From: JBHEMT01 sp046262435
GTDB taxonomy: Bacteria; Chloroflexota; Dormibacteria; Aeolococcales; Aeolococcaceae
Length of the DNA: 21,199 bases
Reading direction: 5' to 3'
Assembly (NCBI GenBank): GCA_046262435.1
Contig: JBHEMT010000038.1
Location: 1 to 21,199 of the forward strand
Numbering within the stretch: position 1 is the stretch's first letter; the number at the start of each line of letters is the position of its first letter. Below, piece by piece: positions 1-7,132 of the stretch. Both the position numbers and the translations under genes were made by a program. A model generated the notes under the pieces. It ran no database searches. It had not been told where the DNA came from and worked only from the letters and a program-made list of their open reading frames with translations.

Positions 1-231
1 TTCGAGGCGCTGCGCGCCACCCGGGCCGGGGCCGGCGGTGAGATCCAGCTCACCGACGGCATCGGCGGCCTGATGGCCTCGGGACCGGTGTGGGGGCTGG
101 AGTTCGAGGGCGAGCTGCTTGACGTGGGCACGCCGGAGGGCTGGCTGCGCACCAACCTGCGCCTGGCGCGCGACCACCCCGCATTTGCCAGGGCGCTCGA
201 TGGGCTCAGTCCCACGGCGGCGCTGGTGTGA
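1..231 (+). CDS. galU: UTP-glucose-1-phosphate uridylyltransferase (GalU-like), C-terminal part
   Basis: This is the last 76 codons of a gene whose start lies outside the window; reading frame 1 is open from base 1 to the TGA at 229-231. The visible protein has the GalU-type C-terminal signature GEIQLTDGIGGL followed by LLDVGTPEGWLRTNLRLA. In nucleotidyltransferases that make UDP-glucose from UTP and glucose-1-phosphate, these segments close the sugar-nucleotide pocket. UDP-glucose feeds envelope polysaccharide and glycolipid synthesis in the cytoplasm. The stop codon overlaps the GTG start of the next gene (GTGA), so the two are probably co-translated. A dTDP-glucose pyrophosphorylase (RmlA) is less likely, because the EIQLTD motif is typical of GalU. 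The N-terminal nucleotide-binding motif cannot be checked here. Confidence 0.8.
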   Translation, partial: FEALRATRAGAGGEIQLTDGIGGLMASGPVWGLEFEGELLDVGTPEGWLRTNLRLARDHPAFARALDGLSPTAALV

Positions 232-707
232 GCGCGCTGTTCCGCCGCGAGTGGGGGGCGGTCACCTTCGTTGCCACCGTCCTCATCGGCGCCCTGGCGG
301 TGACCATCTCGCTGCTGGTGACCGGCGGCTCGCACGGCTCGGCGGTGGCGCCACCGCCGCCGTGTCCCACCTTCACGCCGTACGTGACCAGCGCGCCGCC
401 GAGCGCGAGCCCCACCCCGTCGGGCAGCGCCGCGGGCAAGCCGGCCGCGTCGCCCAGCGCGTCGCCACCCGCCTCGGCCGCCGCCCCGCCCACCCTGGCG
501 CCGGCCACCCCGTTCGACCCGGCACTGGCGAACTGCCCCACGGCACCGCTGCCGCCGACGTCGACACCCGGAACCAGCAGCGCTCCGAGCACGCCCGGCG
601 GCGCCACCCCCGGGGCGGGAGCATCCTCGCCCGCGGGCTCAAGCTCGGCAGCGCCCACCCCCTCAGCGCCGCCCACCCTGACCCCCAACCCCACTCCCAT
701 CGGGTAG
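228..707 (+). CDS. Small membrane-anchored Ala/Pro/Ser/Thr-rich protein
   Basis: No family was recognised. The predicted 159-aa protein begins with a short basic segment (FRREW) and one clear hydrophobic helix at about residues 11-31. The remainder is a low-complexity tail rich in Ala, Pro, Ser and Thr, with repeated PSAS, PTPS and PPTL units. Two cysteines, near residues 46 and 103, lie in similar P-C-P or N-C-P contexts. The layout suggests a cytoplasmic N-terminus, one membrane anchor and a flexible extracytoplasmic stalk, perhaps a wall-spanning or glycosylated linker. The GTG start at 228 overlaps the galU stop by 4 bp, which supports this start and translational coupling. A long antisense ORF exists here, but the signal-anchor pattern and the GTGA overlap favour the plus strand. 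Function is unknown. Confidence 0.65.
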   Translation: MSALFRREWGAVTFVATVLIGALAVTISLLVTGGSHGSAVAPPPPCPTFTPYVTSAPPSASPTPSGSAAGKPAASPSASPPASAAAPPTLAPATPFDPALANCPTAPLPPTSTPGTSSAPSTPGGATPGAGASSPAGSSSAAPTPSAPPTLTPNPTPIG

Positions 708-715
708 GGCCTGGC

Positions 716-1219
716 TCAGGCGCCGAAGAGCAGCCGGGTGCCGTTGCGTGGGCTGATCTGGACCCGCTGCATCTCGAAGTCGGCGACGCGGGCGCCGCGC
801 ATGTCCACCACCACCGCGATCCGGTCACTGAGACGTAGACCGCCGATGCGCACGCAGTCGCGCAGGAAGGTGAAGGCCAGCGGCCGCACCAGGTTCCAGA
901 GATAGCCGCGCGAGCTGTCCACCGCGGACGCGCCCTGCAGGCTCTGGTCGCGGAAGGCCATCACGCAGATCTCGTCACTGAGCTGCACCGGCGGCGTCCA
1001 CAGGTAGGCGTCGTCCTCGCCGGTCTCGACCAGGCGGTCCTTGTCGGCGAACAGCCCCAGGGTCTCCACCAGCCGGCTCATCGGCCGCGCCGGGCCCTCG
1101 ACGATCACCGGCACGTCGCGCAGCTGGCCATGGCGCTCCTGCTCCGGGTAGCGGGCGGTGAATCCCAGGTCCTCGATGCCGCTGAACGGGTTGGGAACCT
1201 TGATGACGAGCTCATCCAT
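716..1219 (-). CDS. Hypothetical protein, second gene of the polX operon
   Basis: This 167-aa protein matches no family I can name. It is soluble-looking, with no signal peptide or membrane helix. It begins MDELVIKVPNPFSG, has an acidic middle (FADKDRLVETGEDDAYLW), and has a C-terminal half with alternating hydrophobic residues that suggest beta strands (RIAVVVDMRGARVADFEMQR). The start is well supported: an AGGAGG Shine-Dalgarno sequence lies about 8 nt upstream of the ATG, overlapping the end of polX. Only 3 bp separate its ATG from the TGA of the polymerase gene, so the two are almost certainly one transcript. That arrangement makes a role linked to DNA repair possible but unproven. It converges on the 228-707 gene with an 8-bp gap. 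Confidence 0.75.
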   Translation of the reverse strand: MDELVIKVPNPFSGIEDLGFTARYPEQERHGQLRDVPVIVEGPARPMSRLVETLGLFADKDRLVETGEDDAYLWTPPVQLSDEICVMAFRDQSLQGASAVDSSRGYLWNLVRPLAFTFLRDCVRIGGLRLSDRIAVVVDMRGARVADFEMQRVQISPRNGTRLLFGA

Positions 1220-1236
1220 GCTTCAGACCTCCTGGC
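1211..1236 (-). promoter_or_regulatory. Strong Shine-Dalgarno for the 167-aa gene
   Basis: The minus strand reads AGGAGGTCTGAAGC immediately before the ATG at 1219. The AGGAGG core lies within the last codons of polX. This is one of the few canonical Shine-Dalgarno sites in the window and fixes the start of the downstream gene. Confidence 0.75.
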
Positions 1237-2260
1237 GACGACGTGAGCTGGACGCAACGGCGAGCACGGGATCGGATGTGAGCACGGCTGCCTCGATCTC
1301 ACCTCGGTCCTCGCGCCGCTCCGGCGGGATCCAGGCAAGTCCAAGGGCGGCGTACACCTCCTCCTCGCCGGCGCCGGCCACACGGCTGCCGTCGTCGAGC
1401 CGGAAGACGCCGTACTCGTTGAGGGTCATGCCCAGGCGCAGGGCACGGCCGCGGAGACGGACGTTGTGCGCCTGCGAGCCGGTGAAGTACTGCCAGGCGG
1501 CACCGAACGACTCCAGGGGGAGCGCCCTGCAGTCGACCTGGAGCCCACCAACCACGATCGAACACTTGGTCTCGCCACGGAGGAGCACCCGCTCCGCCTG
1601 CGGCAGCGCGGCGAAGGCGCTCAGGGTTGCCGCGGCGTCGGTGGTCGCGGCGAGCACGTCGAGGTCCCCGACGGTGTCGCGGCCGCGCCGGTAGGAGCCG
1701 GCCACCTCCGCGCGCAGGGTGTGCGGTTGCGCCCGGAGGGCGCCGAGCAGATCGGCCACCAGCGGAGCGACCTCAGCCCGCGGCCGTCGTCGCGGCGCAC
1801 CGCTGTCGCGACGCTCGTCGAGGGTGGCGATGATCTTCTCGATGCTCTTCGGCCCCAGCCGGGGCAGCCCCGCCAGGGAGCCGGACCGGGCTCTGGCATC
1901 GAGCTCGGCGACGGTGGTGATGCCGGCATCGCGCCAGAGCATCGCCGCCGTGCGCGGCCCCACTCCGCTCAGAGCGCGCAGCTCGAGCAGCGTCGGCGGC
2001 ACCTCGGCCTCCAGCTCCTCGAGGTAGTGGAGACGGCCACTGCCGACCAGCTCCTCCACCTTGTCAGCGATCGCCGCGCCGAAGCCATCGATGTGACGCA
2101 GCTCACCTGCCGCCGCGATGTCGCTCAGCTCGCGGGTGAGGTTGCGCACCTGACCCGCAGCCAGGCGGTAGGCGCGAATCTTGAAGGCGTTGTCGCCTCG
2201 AATCTCGAGGAGGTCGGCAACCCGCTCGAGGATGCTGGCGACGTCGTCATTGCTCACCAT
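1223..2260 (-). CDS. polX: Family X DNA polymerase without the C-terminal PHP domain
   Basis: The 345-aa protein has the polymerase X layout. An N-terminal helical 8-kDa-like domain begins DVASILERVADLLEI. Helix-hairpin-helix motifs lie near residues 56-67 (HIDGFGAAIADK), 97-105 (LSGVGPRTA) and 132-139 (LPRLGPKS). The nucleotidyltransferase core is GSYRRG (188-193) with the metal-binding pair GDLDVL (Asp199, Asp201) and the third aspartate in LQVD (Asp243). TGSQAHNVRLR and LNEYGVF follow. Family members fill short gaps in base-excision or end-joining repair. Bacterial PolX is usually about 570 aa with a PHP exonuclease domain after WIPPELRED; here the protein ends about 30 residues after the equivalent WIPPERRED. 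I chose the ATG at 2260 because homologues begin at this helix. There is no clear Shine-Dalgarno, and an upstream in-frame start at 2305 would only add 15 atypical residues. Confidence 0.88.
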   Translation of the reverse strand: MVSNDDVASILERVADLLEIRGDNAFKIRAYRLAAGQVRNLTRELSDIAAAGELRHIDGFGAAIADKVEELVGSGRLHYLEELEAEVPPTLLELRALSGVGPRTAAMLWRDAGITTVAELDARARSGSLAGLPRLGPKSIEKIIATLDERRDSGAPRRRPRAEVAPLVADLLGALRAQPHTLRAEVAGSYRRGRDTVGDLDVLAATTDAAATLSAFAALPQAERVLLRGETKCSIVVGGLQVDCRALPLESFGAAWQYFTGSQAHNVRLRGRALRLGMTLNEYGVFRLDDGSRVAGAGEEEVYAALGLAWIPPERREDRGEIEAAVLTSDPVLAVASSSRRRQEV

Positions 2261-2347
2261 GGGAGGCGTCCTCGAAGCAACGTACCACAGCCTCTGCCCG
2301 TGCATGACCGGCTGTCAGCGGCGCGGGACGTCGCCGTGACTATCGCG

Positions 2348-2365
2348 TAGACTCGGGCGCCAATG
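2348..2365 (+). promoter_or_regulatory. Putative -10 element for the CoA enzyme gene
   Basis: TAGACT at 2348-2353 lies 9 nt before the ATG at 2363, with no Shine-Dalgarno between them. Transcription from the usual +7 distance would start near 2360, giving a leader of at most about 3 nt. A -35 match is not evident. Confidence 0.45.
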
Positions 2366-3529
2366 CCCCTGACCGGCGTGCGCGTTCTCGACCTCTCGCG
2401 ACTGGCTCCGGGCCCCTTCTGCACGCAGCTTCTCGGCGATCTCGGCGCCGACGTGATCAAGGTGGAGGAGTGCGCCGGCGGGGACTATCTGCGCTGGTGG
2501 CCGCCGCTGGTCGATGGCCTCTCCGCATCGTTCTGGGCGCTCAACCGCAACAAGCGGTCCGTGGCCCTCGACCTCCGCGACGCGGTGGCCCGCGACGCCT
2601 TCCTCCGCCTGATCGACGGCGCCGATGTGCTGGTCGACTCGTTCCGCCCCGGGGTGCTGGGCCGGCTAGGGCTGGACTGGCCGGTGCTGCACCGGCGCAA
2701 CCCCCGGCTTGTGCTCTGCTCGATCACCGGTTATGGCCAGGATGGGCCGTATCGCGAGCGCGCGGGCCACGATCTCAACTACCAGGCGTTGAGCGGGGTG
2801 CTCTCGACCGGGGGCACCGCCGACGGCCGGGTGGGTATCCCCGGGGTGCAGATCGCCGACCTCGGGACCGGGGCGATGAGCGCGGTGGTCGCCATCCTCG
2901 CCGCGCTCCGGGCGCGTGACCGCACCGGTGAGGGCCAGTGGTGTGACGTGGCGATGCTCGATGGGCTGGTCAGCTGGCTCGCCCTGCAGGCCGCGCAGCA
3001 CTGGGCCACCGGTGCGCAGGGTGCGCCCGGCACCGCGCTGCTCAACGGACGGCATCCCTGCTACGCCCTGTACAACTGCGCCGACGGTCAGTTGACCGTG
3101 GCCGCCCTGGAGCCGAAGTTCTGGAGCGCGTTGACCGCGGCGCTCGGGCTACCCGAGCTGGAAGGTCACGCCTTCGACGAGGGGGACGGGGGCGCGCGGG
3201 TTCACGCCGCCCTCGAGGCGGTGTTCGTCACCCGGACCCGCGCGGAGTGGGCGGAGCGACTTGCCGGGCTCGACGTGTGCTGCGAGCCGGTGCTGCACCT
3301 CGATGAGGCGCTCGAGCAGGACCAGGTGGTGGCCCGGGACGGCGTGCTCCCCGCCGGGACCGCCGGCCCGCTGCCGCAGACCGGTTTTCCCTTTCGTCTC
3401 AGCGCCACGCCGCCGCGGGTTCGCCGTCGCGCGCCGGCGCTCGGCGAGCACACCGACCAGCTGCTCGCCGAGGCCGGGGTCGACGCCGCGACGGTAGCCG
3501 GGATGCGCGCCGCAGGAGCCGCGCGATGA
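2363..3529 (+). CDS. Family III CoA-transferase / alpha-methylacyl-CoA racemase-like protein
   Basis: The 388-aa protein has the CaiB/BaiF fold signature: LTGVRVLDLSRLAPGPFC at the N-terminus, GADVIKVE near residue 30, and LNRNKRSVALDL near 60. The spacing of its putative catalytic residues matches alpha-methylacyl-CoA racemase rather than a plain transferase. His136 is in GHDLNY, Asp166 in IADLGTG and Glu250 in ALEPKFW; the Mycobacterium enzyme has His126, Asp156 and Glu241 at nearly the same spacing. Such racemases invert the alpha-methyl centre of branched acyl-CoAs so that they can enter beta-oxidation. The length is normal for the family. The stop overlaps the TetR start by 4 bp (ATGA), so an operon with its likely regulator is expected. 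A CoA-transferase role remains possible because the fold is shared. Confidence 0.87.
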   Translation: MPLTGVRVLDLSRLAPGPFCTQLLGDLGADVIKVEECAGGDYLRWWPPLVDGLSASFWALNRNKRSVALDLRDAVARDAFLRLIDGADVLVDSFRPGVLGRLGLDWPVLHRRNPRLVLCSITGYGQDGPYRERAGHDLNYQALSGVLSTGGTADGRVGIPGVQIADLGTGAMSAVVAILAALRARDRTGEGQWCDVAMLDGLVSWLALQAAQHWATGAQGAPGTALLNGRHPCYALYNCADGQLTVAALEPKFWSALTAALGLPELEGHAFDEGDGGARVHAALEAVFVTRTRAEWAERLAGLDVCCEPVLHLDEALEQDQVVARDGVLPAGTAGPLPQTGFPFRLSATPPRVRRRAPALGEHTDQLLAEAGVDAATVAGMRAAGAAR

Positions 3530-4143
3530 GTGAGCCGCCGCGCCGCACGGCCCGCGGCGAGCGCACGCGTGAGCGGATCCTCGAGGCGGCCACCGAGGTG
3601 TTCGCCCGGCGCGGCCTGCACGGCACCCGGGTGTCCGACATCGCCGAGCAGGCGGGGATCGCCTACGGACTGGTGTACCACCACTTCCACAACAAGGACG
3701 AGATCCTTGCCGCCATCTATCAGGAGCGCTGGGGCGACTACGTCGACTACCTGACCGAGCTGCGTCACGCCGAGCTTCCCTTCGCCGAGCGCATCGCCAA
3801 ACTGGTCCACTTCCTGGTGGAGACCTACCGGCAGGACCCGCACCTGATGACCGTGATGATCAACGAGATCAGCCGCTCGTACGAGTTCATCGACTCGCAC
3901 GACATCGGCAGCATGCTGGTGGTGTTCGACGCCATCGAGGACATCGTCGGCCAGGGCATGCGCGCCGGCCAGATTCGCGCCGACGTCGATCCCAAGCTGG
4001 TCGCCTACGCGGTGCTCGGCATCGCCGAGATGGTGCTCACCGGGTACGTGATGGGCACCCTGCGCCGGGCCGCGCGCGAGGAGTACGCCGCCGACGAGCA
4101 GCAGCTGGTGACCCTGCTGCTCCGGGGGCTCGCCACCGCCTAA
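3526..4143 (+). CDS. TetR/AcrR-family transcriptional regulator
   Basis: The 205-aa protein begins with a TetR DNA-binding domain. RERILEAATEVFARRG (residues 15-30) is the first helix pair, and VSDIAEQAGIAYGLVYHHF (36-54) contains the helix-turn-helix, followed by NKDEIL. The remaining roughly 140 residues are helical and variable, as expected for the ligand-binding and dimerisation domain. The ATG overlaps the stop of the CoA racemase/transferase gene, so the regulator is probably translated with it and may sense an acyl-CoA in the manner of FadR-type TetR repressors. That ligand is an inference from the neighbour only. The gene converges on the GH43 gene with a 4-bp gap. Its operator was not identified. 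Confidence 0.9.
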   Translation: MSEPPRRTARGERTRERILEAATEVFARRGLHGTRVSDIAEQAGIAYGLVYHHFHNKDEILAAIYQERWGDYVDYLTELRHAELPFAERIAKLVHFLVETYRQDPHLMTVMINEISRSYEFIDSHDIGSMLVVFDAIEDIVGQGMRAGQIRADVDPKLVAYAVLGIAEMVLTGYVMGTLRRAAREEYAADEQQLVTLLLRGLATA

Positions 4144-4147
4144 CGGC

Positions 4148-5929
4148 TCAGGTGGAGCCGCCGACGCCGTATCGGACCACACCGCCATCGCTGCTGAAGG
4201 GGCTGCGCCATCCGTCCATGAGGGTGGTCTCCCACAGCGCATGATCGCCGCCCTCGACCGTGAAGGTGGCTCCCTGCGGCCAGGCCGCCACCGCCGGCCC
4301 GTCGACCAGGACACCGCCCAGGCTGCGGGCCGAGGTCCATCCGGAGCCCGGGTTCTCCGACCACCAGAGCGTGTGGTCGAGTCCGTCACAGCCGAAGTAG
4401 GCGGTGCCGGCCGCGGCAGCCGCGGCGGGGTGCCCGAGGCAGCGCCAGGGGGTGGCCGCATAGCCGGTGGTCGCGGTCCGGGTGTAGATGCGGGTGTCGC
4501 TGCCCAGCACGATGTAGCTGAGCGCGCCCCCTACGGTGGTGACGGCCGGGCCGGCGGCGAGGATGCCGCCCAGGCCGGTCCAGCCGTGCAGGGTGGGCAC
4601 ACCGGCGCCCAGCGGGCCTGACGCCGTCCACAGCCCGTGGTCTGCGCCCTGGCAGGCCACCACCAGGCTGGGCCCGGCCGACCCCGCCACCAGGGCGGCC
4701 GCCGGGTTGTCGATGCAGTAGGTGGGGCTGCTGTTCAGCCGGCGCCAGCTCTCGGTGTCCGAGCGGATCCAGAGGTCGTGGTCGCTGCCGGTGGCGATCG
4801 TCAGGTGGTCGTCGGGGGAGGCCACCGTCACCACCGCCGGCGCCGCCGAGAGCACCCCGCCACCCGGGACGAAGTCGGAGCCGCCGGTGCCGGTCGCCTG
4901 CCACAGACCGTTGTCGCCACCGGCGACCGCAACTCGTCCGGCCAGGCTGGTGGGGCCGTAGAGGTGCACGCCGGTCGCGCCGAGTTTCACCCTGTCGATG
5001 CGCATGGTGCGGGGGTTGCCCGGTCCGGCATGGCCGCCCGCCCAGGCGTGGTACGCCACTCTGGTGGCGCCCTGGAAGTCGGTGAAGAACGACTCCCCAC
5101 CGGGGGCGATGGCGCCCCCCCGGGAGGTGTAGACCGGTGCCGCCGAGCTGGTGCACGGCCCCAGCGGAGAGGAGCACACGGCACCGCCCACCGCATAGCT
5201 GTTCCTCCACCAGTAGTTGCCGGAGAAGAAGAGCTGATAGGAGCCGCCCGCCGCCAGCATCGCCGGCCCCTCGATGTTGTTGCTCTCCCAGGCTTGGTCG
5301 GCCTGCAGCAGCTCCACCGGTGCACCGGTCAGCCCCAGGCCGTCGGCACGGAGTGGCTGCGACCACAGGCTGGCGATGCCGTACGGCGTGTCCGCCTTCC
5401 AGAGCATGAAGGCGTTGCCGGCGGCGTCGACAAACGGTTGCGGATCAATGGAACCCCCCAGGTCGGTCTGGCAGATCAGGGGGGCGGTGGAGCCGTCCAC
5501 GAAGGGGCCGGCAGCCTGAGCCGAGGTGGCCACCGAGATGCACTGGATGTTCAGCTGCGTGTCGTGGACCGTGTAGTACAGGCGGTACTCGGTGCCGCGT
5601 CGGAGCACCGCAGGCCCCCACGTGCTGCCCGGCGAGGCCCACGCAGGCAGGGCCGGCAGGGCGTCGGGGAGGGCCGTCCACGCCGACAGGTCGCTTGAGC
5701 GCAGCGCCTGGATGTTTCCTCCCGGGCCGTTGGTGGCGTACGCGTAGTAGGCGCCGTCGGCAGGCAGCACGAAGGGATCCGGAAAGTCACCCGGATACGT
5801 GGGGTTGGGCGGCGCGGCGCCATTGGAGAGCGCCACCGCGCTCGTCGCTCCGGTGGCCAGTGCAAGCAGCGGCAGCAGGGCGGCCGCCGCCGCGGTCCGG
5901 AGTACAGCTCGCGTGGCGCGCAGCTTCAT
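4148..5929 (-). CDS. Secreted GH43-like glycosidase with C-terminal lectin-like propeller
   Basis: The 593-aa precursor starts with a signal peptide (basic MKLRATR, hydrophobic core about 11-30, AxA-type cleavage near residue 33). Residues about 45-320 look like a GH43 five-bladed propeller. DFPDPFVL supplies the expected base (Asp51), SIDPQPF the modulator (Asp162) and NIEGPAML the general acid (Glu220). GH43 enzymes cut arabinan, xylan or related beta/alpha-linked pentosides outside the cell. The C-terminal 260 residues carry at least six repeats of a G-x-D-x-x-L-W type motif, at residues about 337, 381, 428, 476, 516 and 560. This pattern fits PLL-type or tectonin-like sugar-binding propellers. 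The ATG at 5929 was chosen because the signal peptide begins there; no Shine-Dalgarno sequence is visible. Substrate is unknown. Confidence 0.82.
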   Translation of the reverse strand: MKLRATRAVLRTAAAAALLPLLALATGATSAVALSNGAAPPNPTYPGDFPDPFVLPADGAYYAYATNGPGGNIQALRSSDLSAWTALPDALPALPAWASPGSTWGPAVLRRGTEYRLYYTVHDTQLNIQCISVATSAQAAGPFVDGSTAPLICQTDLGGSIDPQPFVDAAGNAFMLWKADTPYGIASLWSQPLRADGLGLTGAPVELLQADQAWESNNIEGPAMLAAGGSYQLFFSGNYWWRNSYAVGGAVCSSPLGPCTSSAAPVYTSRGGAIAPGGESFFTDFQGATRVAYHAWAGGHAGPGNPRTMRIDRVKLGATGVHLYGPTSLAGRVAVAGGDNGLWQATGTGGSDFVPGGGVLSAAPAVVTVASPDDHLTIATGSDHDLWIRSDTESWRRLNSSPTYCIDNPAAALVAGSAGPSLVVACQGADHGLWTASGPLGAGVPTLHGWTGLGGILAAGPAVTTVGGALSYIVLGSDTRIYTRTATTGYAATPWRCLGHPAAAAAAGTAYFGCDGLDHTLWWSENPGSGWTSARSLGGVLVDGPAVAAWPQGATFTVEGGDHALWETTLMDGWRSPFSSDGGVVRYGVGGST

Positions 5930-6021
5930 AGAGGCGAGCGGCAAGGTATCAGTGCATCGGTCCCACCCACGTCGCGTGCAGGTGACAGGGCCAGCGCAAG
6001 TCTCGACAGAGCCGGCGTGCC

Positions 6022-6408
6022 TCAGCGGGCATGCCGCCGCGGGGCGCTGCTGCACGGCACGCAGAGCGCAGCCCAGGGCAGCGCGGTGAGCCGCTCGGCA
6101 GGGATCGGCGCGCCGCAGGAGACACAGCGACCGTACCTGCCCGCATCGAGGCGCGCAATGGCCAGATCGATCTCGCGCACGGTCTCGTAGAGGGTGCGCG
6201 CCTGATAGGCGCCGGTCATCCTTTCCACGGCGTAGAGGGTGCCGTCACCGATGCGCTTGCCGAATCCCAGCTGCGCGGTCACCGCGGGGTCGTGAGCGCC
6301 GAGGTCCTCGACCTTGCCGGCCAGGGCCACCCGGTGCTCCACCAAGGCGGTGCGCACCGCCGCCAGATCCGGCGCACCGCGCCCCGTCTCCGCAGCGGGC
6401 TCGGTCAT
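6022..6408 (-). CDS. DksA/TraR-family C4 zinc-finger protein
   Basis: The 128-aa protein ends with the family signature. Cys95 and Cys98 are in YGRCVSCGAPIP, and Cys116 and Cys119 are in LPWAALCVPC, forming a four-cysteine zinc finger. The preceding region is predicted to be helical, including a coiled-coil-like arm with the loop GKRIGDGT near residues 50-57. Family members bind RNA polymerase through the secondary channel or act as small stress regulators. The classical DksA tip motif DxxDxA is not obvious, so activity like that of E. coli DksA should not be assumed. The ATG lies 9 bp after the stop of the NADP reductase gene on the same strand, which indicates a two-gene operon. Confidence 0.85.
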   Translation of the reverse strand: MTEPAAETGRGAPDLAAVRTALVEHRVALAGKVEDLGAHDPAVTAQLGFGKRIGDGTLYAVERMTGAYQARTLYETVREIDLAIARLDAGRYGRCVSCGAPIPAERLTALPWAALCVPCSSAPRRHAR

Positions 6409-6417
6409 TGCCCGGGC

Positions 6418-7041
6418 TCAGCCGGACAGCGCGCGACGCAGCTCGACGGCGGTCTGGGGGGTGTTGTACACCGGGGTCCCCGGCTGCTGGCGGCGGCCCT
6501 CGGCGAGGCTGCCCACGTCCACCGCGTCGAAGCCGATCTCGTCGAGGAGCTGGCTCACGACGCGTTTCGCCTCGCCGTCGTCACCGGCGATGGGCAGGGC
6601 GCGACGGCCCTCGGTCCCCCCCGGCTTGCCCTGCTCGCGCAGCTGGACGAAGTAGATGGTGTTGAACGCCTTGACCACGCGGGCGTCGCCGAGGTGGGTG
6701 GCGAGCAGCTCGCTGGAGGTGGTCGTCCCGGCGTCAAGCTCCGGGATCGCGCCGTCGCGCTCGGGGTAATAGTTGTTGGTGTCGATCACCACCTTGCCGG
6801 TGAGCGGCGCCACCGGAACCTCGCGGTAGCTGTGCAGCGGGATGCTGACGATCACCACCTCGCCCTCGGTCGCCGCCTCCTCCGCGGTCGCCGCGTGCGC
6901 GTGCTCGCCGAGCTCGGCGACCGTGCCTGCCAGCGAGGCGGGGCCGCGCGAGTTGGCCAGCCAGACGTCGTGCCCCGCCCTGGTCAGCAGGGTGGCGAGG
7001 CTGCCGCCGATGTGGCCGCTGCCGATGATCCCGATGCGCAT
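6418..7041 (-). CDS. NADPH-dependent F420 reductase-like oxidoreductase
   Basis: The 207-aa protein is a Rossmann-fold enzyme beginning MRIGIIGSGHIGGSLA, with GxGxxG at residues 7-12. The NSRGP segment (30-34) follows the second strand and is typical of binding the 2'-phosphate of NADP. VVIVSIPLHS, VVIDTNNYY and VKAFNT match the core of the NADPH:F420 oxidoreductase family, also annotated NADP oxidoreductase coenzyme F420-dependent. True Fno enzymes pass hydride between F420H2 and NADP; many bacterial relatives have other acceptors, so the exact substrate is open. A purine-rich GGAG lies about 7 nt upstream of the ATG. It is the first gene of a likely operon with the DksA-like gene. Confidence 0.82.
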   Translation of the reverse strand: MRIGIIGSGHIGGSLATLLTRAGHDVWLANSRGPASLAGTVAELGEHAHAATAEEAATEGEVVIVSIPLHSYREVPVAPLTGKVVIDTNNYYPERDGAIPELDAGTTTSSELLATHLGDARVVKAFNTIYFVQLREQGKPGGTEGRRALPIAGDDGEAKRVVSQLLDEIGFDAVDVGSLAEGRRQQPGTPVYNTPQTAVELRRALSG

Positions 7042-7068
7042 GTGCTCTCCGTCTGCAGGTGATGGATC

Positions 7069-7085
7069 GGCACCCTTGGGGCGCC
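7069..7085 (-). terminator. Possible short terminator hairpin after glnII
   Basis: On the minus strand GGCGCCC, loop CAA, GGGTGCC forms a 7-bp stem with one G-U pair, between the GSII stop and the NADP reductase start. There is no T tract, so it may equally be a chance GC-rich hairpin. Confidence 0.25.
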
Positions 7086-7132
7086 GGCAGCCAGCAGACT
7101 ACCCCGGCGTCACCCCGCGGCCGGGCCGCACA

